NCBI GenBank assembly: GCA_965223755.1
Contig: CBDCXF010000002.1
Location: 1 to 64,000, forward strand
Source: CBDCXF01 sp965223755
GTDB lineage: Bacteria > Acidobacteriota > Thermoanaerobaculia > Multivoradales > JAHEKO01
DNA length: 64,000 bases
Direction: 5' to 3'
In this document: positions 60,838 to 64,000 of the stretch, piece by piece
Position numbering within the stretch: the stretch's first letter is position 1
Layout: the number at the start of each line of letters is the position of its first letter
Position numbers and translations under genes: made by a program
Notes under the pieces: generated by a model
Database searches by the model: none
What the model was told of the DNA's origin: nothing
What the model saw: the letters and a program-made list of their open reading frames with translations, nothing else

Positions 60838-61635
60838 CTAGCCGCCGGCGAACTGAGTCGCCAACGGCAGCACGATGAGAAGCTGAATAGCGTCAAACCC
60901 CGCGTGCGCCGCGACCGCCGCCCAAATGCTCTGGCGGAAACGCGCCAACCAGGCGAAGATCAAGGACAGCACCGTCACCCCGACCAACATCAGAGGTTGG
61001 CCGTAGCTGGCGTGGGCGAGGACGAAGAGCGCGGTAGAGAAAGCAATGCCGATGCGGGGCTGCAGAAAGCCGCGGAAGAAAAGCTCTTCAAAGAAGCCCG
61101 CGGAGAGGGCCAAAGCTAACCGAGCCAGCCAGGGCAATCCTGCAATCAGCAACACCGCCTTGGGCGGTCCGGTCTCAACCATCTCGTTGAATCCGGAAGC
61201 GGTGACGATGCCCACCGCCACCGCCATCGCCGCAATCGCCACCACCCAGGCCAGGCAGGCGGCCAAGACCCCAAGAGCGATCTCTAGCACGGTCGCTGGG
61301 TCCTTGAGACCAAACTGGCGCTGAAAGCGAGCGCGCGGATCGACCGAGCGACCGAATCCGAGCCAGTACCATGCCCACAAAGCGATCAGCAGCATCGCGT
61401 GCACCTGGAACAGGGCCGGGATGGGGATCTCTTCGGGCGGCTCTTGGGTTCCGACCAAGGCCATGCCGAGAAAAATTCCGATCCAGAAGACCAGACCCAG
61501 GACTCCGATTGCGCACCATCGCCTCCACGGTGCCGCCTTGAACTGCGGTGGCAACCAGCCCCGACGAGCCATGACTTGATCGAGGACAATGGAGGTCAAC
61601 GCCGCCGCCAATATGCTGAGGATGACTTTTGTCAT
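60838..61635 (-). CDS. CPBP-family intramembrane metalloprotease
   Basis: A 265-residue protein from the ATG at 61635 with GGAG at good spacing. About seven TM segments. The CPBP/Abi motifs are present: FFEELFFRGFLQ (EExxxR), FVLAHASYG and AVAAHAGFDAIQ. Roles in the family include protein maturation and bacteriocin self-immunity, and no specific role is indicated here. Confidence 0.88.
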   Translation of the reverse strand: MTKVILSILAAALTSIVLDQVMARRGWLPPQFKAAPWRRWCAIGVLGLVFWIGIFLGMALVGTQEPPEEIPIPALFQVHAMLLIALWAWYWLGFGRSVDPRARFQRQFGLKDPATVLEIALGVLAACLAWVVAIAAMAVAVGIVTASGFNEMVETGPPKAVLLIAGLPWLARLALALSAGFFEELFFRGFLQPRIGIAFSTALFVLAHASYGQPLMLVGVTVLSLIFAWLARFRQSIWAAVAAHAGFDAIQLLIVLPLATQFAGG

Positions 61636-61791
61636 GGTTCTCCAGTCTCGGTGTTCCGTCTTCCCGCTTCTCATGCGGGTGCGCGGATTGTATGATCCCT
61701 GCGACCGCTGCGCTGCGCTGGCCTCAGCAGGCTTGGTTCTGTTCACGGGGTGGCTTCTGGAATTGTGGCGCGTGATGAGGAGGCAGTTGCC

Positions 61792-62457
61792 ATGAAGACT
61801 CTATTGACCTACATCTACTCAGCTCTGGCGATTGCGGCGCTTTCCGCGGTTCCCGTCGCCGCGCAGGACGATCAAGCTGCGGCCCAAGCCCCGACCAAAG
61901 AACGCAAGGTTGAGTGGCGCGCGGGAATTCGCTTCGGCCAGCATGACTTCAGCGAGGCCGAACAGAGCGTCGACGCTGTTTTCAACGGCGATTCCGCCTC
62001 CCTGTTCGGCTTCCAGGTTGAAGCGCAACTGCGCTCCGGGCTGTTCTTCGGCCTCTCAATGGAAAGCGGAGGCATCGACGGCAAGCGGGTTGTGCTGATT
62101 CCGAATGCACCGCCGATCCAGACCAACATTGATGAATCTCTGGACATCGACCCTCTCCGCCTCACCGCGGGCTGGATGTTTCGCAAGGACGAAGCCTGGG
62201 CACCGGTGGTCGGACTTGGCTTCACCGACATGGACTTCACCGAAGAAGGTGGCGGCGAGACCCTCGACGGCAGCGGTTCGGGACTGCACTTAATGGGCGG
62301 TATCCGCTACCAGCGCGATCGTTTCTCGATCGGCGCCGAGGTCATGTTGACCTCTGCCGAATCCGATGAACTGGCCCAAGGCGGTGTGACCCGAGTTTTC
62401 GGTGAAGACGACCTGGGTGGAACCTCGTTCCACCTGGTGGCCCTGTTTCATTTCTAG
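61792..62457 (+). CDS. Outer-membrane beta-barrel protein
   Basis: A 221-residue protein with AGGAGG before the ATG, a signal peptide (LLTYIYSALAIAALSAVPVA, cut near AAQ) and alternating amphipathic strands such as VEWRAGIRFGQHDF, LFFGLSMESGG, LTAGWMFRK and a terminal SFHLVALFHF ending in Phe, the outer-membrane barrel signal. It is probably an OmpW/OmpA-N-type eight-stranded barrel and supports a diderm cell. Confidence 0.8.
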   Translation: MKTLLTYIYSALAIAALSAVPVAAQDDQAAAQAPTKERKVEWRAGIRFGQHDFSEAEQSVDAVFNGDSASLFGFQVEAQLRSGLFFGLSMESGGIDGKRVVLIPNAPPIQTNIDESLDIDPLRLTAGWMFRKDEAWAPVVGLGFTDMDFTEEGGGETLDGSGSGLHLMGGIRYQRDRFSIGAEVMLTSAESDELAQGGVTRVFGEDDLGGTSFHLVALFHF

Positions 62458-62532
62458 GAAGCCGGCCCATCCCGGAAGTAGCCGCTTCCGCACAATCGGC
62501 GCGACCGACGCGCCCGCAGGAGTTCGTTTCCC

Positions 62533-63717
62533 ATGAGCCGCTCTCTGGGCGTCGATTTTCTCTCCATTGAACCGCTTCTCTCCGAGGAAGAACGCCTGGT
62601 CGCCGAAACCGTCCGCGAGTGGGTGGATGACCGAGTACGCCCGATCATCGAAGAGTGCCATCAGGAGGCGCGCTTTCCCAAAGAACTGATCCCCGAAATG
62701 GCCGAACTCAATCTGTTCGGTTCGACCATCGACGAGTACGGCCTGCCCGGCCTCAACAACGTCGCCTACGGTTTGACTATGCAGGAACTGGAACGCGGCG
62801 ACTCGGGCTTGCGCAGCTTTGCTTCGGTGCAGAGTGCCTTGGTCATGTACCCGATCTACGCCTTCGGATCGCAAGAGCAAAAGGACAAGTGGATTCCGGC
62901 CCTGGGGAGCGGCAAGGCGATCGGCTGTTTCGGCCTCACTGAACCAGATTTCGGATCCAATCCGGGCGGCATGCGCACGACCGCCGTCCAAGACGGCAAC
63001 GAGTGGGTTCTCAATGGCGCCAAGCAGTGGATCACCAACGGCTCGATCGCCGATGTCGCGGTGGTCTGGGCGCGAACGGACGACGGAATTCGCGGTTTCA
63101 TCGTCGAGGCCGGAACGCCCGGCTTCACTGCTCCCGAGCAGCACGGCAAGTTCTCGTTGCGCGCCTCGGTGACCTCCGAGCTGGGTTTTTCCGACTGCCG
63201 CATCCCTGCCGACAACCTCTTGCCCAAGACCGAGGGAGTCAAGAACGCGCTGATGTGTCTCACCCAGGCGCGTTACGGCATCGCCTGGGGAGGACTGGGC
63301 GCCGCCATCGATTGCTACCAGACGGCGCTCGACTACACCAAGGAGCGCATCCAGTTCGCCGGCCAACCCATCGCCAGCCACCAACTGGTTCAGGACAAAC
63401 TGGTGTGGATGCTGTCGGAGATCACCAAGGGCCAGCTCGTCGCTTTGCAAATGGGCCGACTCAAGGATCAGGGCAAGATCAAGCACTATCAAGTGTCGTT
63501 CGGCAAACGCAACAACGTCTGGGTGGCGCGCGAGTGCGCCAAGATCGCCCGGGACCTGCTCGGAGCCAACGGCATCGTCGATGACTACCCCGTGATCCGC
63601 CACATGCTCAATATCGAGTCGGTCTACACCTACGAGGGAACCCACGACATCCACGGGTTGATCATCGGCGCCGAAATCACCGGCATCCCGTCGTTCAACC
63701 CGCCGCTCAAGGATTGA
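62533..63717 (+). CDS. gcdH: Glutaryl-CoA dehydrogenase-like acyl-CoA dehydrogenase
   Basis: A 394-residue protein. GLRSFASVQSALVMYPIYAF, AIGCFGLTEPDFGSNPGGMR, GFTAPEQHGKFSLRASVTSE, ARYGIAWGGLGAA and VYTYEGTHDIHGLIIG are highly similar to glutaryl-CoA dehydrogenases, with the catalytic Glu in TYEGTHDIH. Such enzymes oxidise and decarboxylate glutaryl-CoA to crotonyl-CoA in lysine and aromatic degradation. A non-decarboxylating relative is possible. It overlaps no neighbour and is followed 2 nt later by glpX. Confidence 0.9.
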   Translation: MSRSLGVDFLSIEPLLSEEERLVAETVREWVDDRVRPIIEECHQEARFPKELIPEMAELNLFGSTIDEYGLPGLNNVAYGLTMQELERGDSGLRSFASVQSALVMYPIYAFGSQEQKDKWIPALGSGKAIGCFGLTEPDFGSNPGGMRTTAVQDGNEWVLNGAKQWITNGSIADVAVVWARTDDGIRGFIVEAGTPGFTAPEQHGKFSLRASVTSELGFSDCRIPADNLLPKTEGVKNALMCLTQARYGIAWGGLGAAIDCYQTALDYTKERIQFAGQPIASHQLVQDKLVWMLSEITKGQLVALQMGRLKDQGKIKHYQVSFGKRNNVWVARECAKIARDLLGANGIVDDYPVIRHMLNIESVYTYEGTHDIHGLIIGAEITGIPSFNPPLKD

Positions 63718-63719
63718 AT

Positions 63720-64000
63720 ATGGCTTTCCCCACCGAAGACCTGATTGAAGTCGTCGAATTGGCCGCAATTGCTGCTGCCGATTGGACCGGCTTGGGTAAC
63801 GGCGAAGCGGCGGACCACGCCGCCGTCGAAGCGATGCGCGAGCGTCTCGGCGACCTCAACGTTCGCGGGCGTGTGGTGATTGGCGAAGGCGAGCGCGACG
63901 AAGCGCCGATGCTGTACGTCGGGGAAGAATTCGGAGCCGGCGGGGCCGACTCACAGCAGGTCGACATTGCCGTCGACCCGCTTGAAGGCACCAACTTGTG
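63720..64000 (+). CDS. glpX: Class II fructose-1,6-bisphosphatase, N-terminal part (cut by window edge)
   Basis: The ATG at 63720 lies 2 nt after the gcdH stop. The 93 visible residues include VELAAIAAADWTGLGNGEAA, DHAAVEAMRERL, GRVVIGEGERDEAPMLYVGE and IAVDPLEGTN, the metal-binding signatures of GlpX-type phosphatases. It hydrolyses fructose-1,6-bisphosphate in gluconeogenesis. The rest continues past the window. Confidence 0.92.
   Translation, partial: MAFPTEDLIEVVELAAIAAADWTGLGNGEAADHAAVEAMRERLGDLNVRGRVVIGEGERDEAPMLYVGEEFGAGGADSQQVDIAVDPLEGTNL

Noticed and set aside
62290..63768. 492-aa antisense ORF opposite gcdH
   Set aside because: Shadow of the acyl-CoA dehydrogenase; no domain signature.

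Overview
The window is a GC-rich bacterial chromosome segment, most likely from an Acidobacteriota-type organism (Thermoanaerobaculia/Holophagae-like) or a relative. This is inference. It rests on a family-specific ECF sigma factor beside a PknB-type kinase with TPRs, SpoIID and EnvC/CtpA/YibQ envelope genes in a non-sporulating context, an outer-membrane barrel, methylmalonyl-CoA epimerase beside acyl-CoA dehydrogenase, and intergenic DNA full of dispersed GC-rich palindromes. I found no rRNA or tRNA genes and no CRISPR array.

Layout. 1-1.7 kb: end of an NAD synthetase gene and convergent dinB. 1.8-3.8 kb: a lower-GC accessory patch, with remnants of a tyrosine recombinase and of a CHC2 zinc-finger protein on either side of an intact two-gene cassette (secreted Cys-rich precursor plus small membrane protein, bacteriocin/immunity-like). 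3.8-14 kb: housekeeping metabolism (EamA transporter, fumC, carB, B3/B4 protein, LolC-like permease, carA, DAHP synthase). 14-17.9 kb: secreted protein, methyltransferase, methylmalonyl-CoA epimerase, acyl-CoA dehydrogenase and a 60-bp tandem repeat array.

18.1-23.9 kb: a compact minus-strand bacterial microcompartment operon of the sugar-phosphate-utilising (SPU) kind: RpiB-like, DeoC, BMC-T(D), BMC-H, BMC-P, CoA-acylating aldehyde dehydrogenase, BMC-T(S), BMC-P, BMC-P. The implied chemistry is deoxyribose-5-phosphate to acetaldehyde to acetyl-CoA inside a shell. All three enzymes carry N-terminal extensions that look like encapsulation peptides, and the RpiB homologue lacks the usual catalytic Cys. 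24-28 kb: SpoIID protein, membrane protein, DnaC-like ATPase.

28-36 kb: a surface/signalling module. An ECF sigma factor lies between two secreted-protein transcription units that share an identical promoter-like motif pair (CGTGACC-N16-TGCGTTAAGAGA), next to a HEAT-like secreted protein and a Ser/Thr kinase with TPRs. Copies of one dispersed repeat flank the sigma-to-kinase block. 36-39 kb: hspR and dnaK. 39-45.2 kb: a three-gene TerB-domain / P-loop ATPase / Lhr-like helicase operon that matches the Shango anti-phage system, followed by an AAA_14/DUF4143 ATPase.

47-49 kb: a MarR regulator divergent from a secreted protein with a perfect 35-bp palindrome between them. 49.5-54.5 kb: delta-class carbonic anhydrase-like protein, aldo/keto reductase, gamma-glutamyltransferase, MazG. 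54.7-58.2 kb: yibQ-ctpA-envC envelope cluster whose S41 protease looks catalytically dead. 58.3-64 kb: peptide-binding lipoprotein, STAS/anti-sigma kinase pair, CPBP protease, outer-membrane barrel, glutaryl-CoA dehydrogenase and the start of glpX.

Three repeat classes recur: dispersed palindromic GC elements (sometimes amplified into 60-bp arrays), heptanucleotide tandem repeats, and in-frame 15/18-bp coding minisatellites in unrelated genes.
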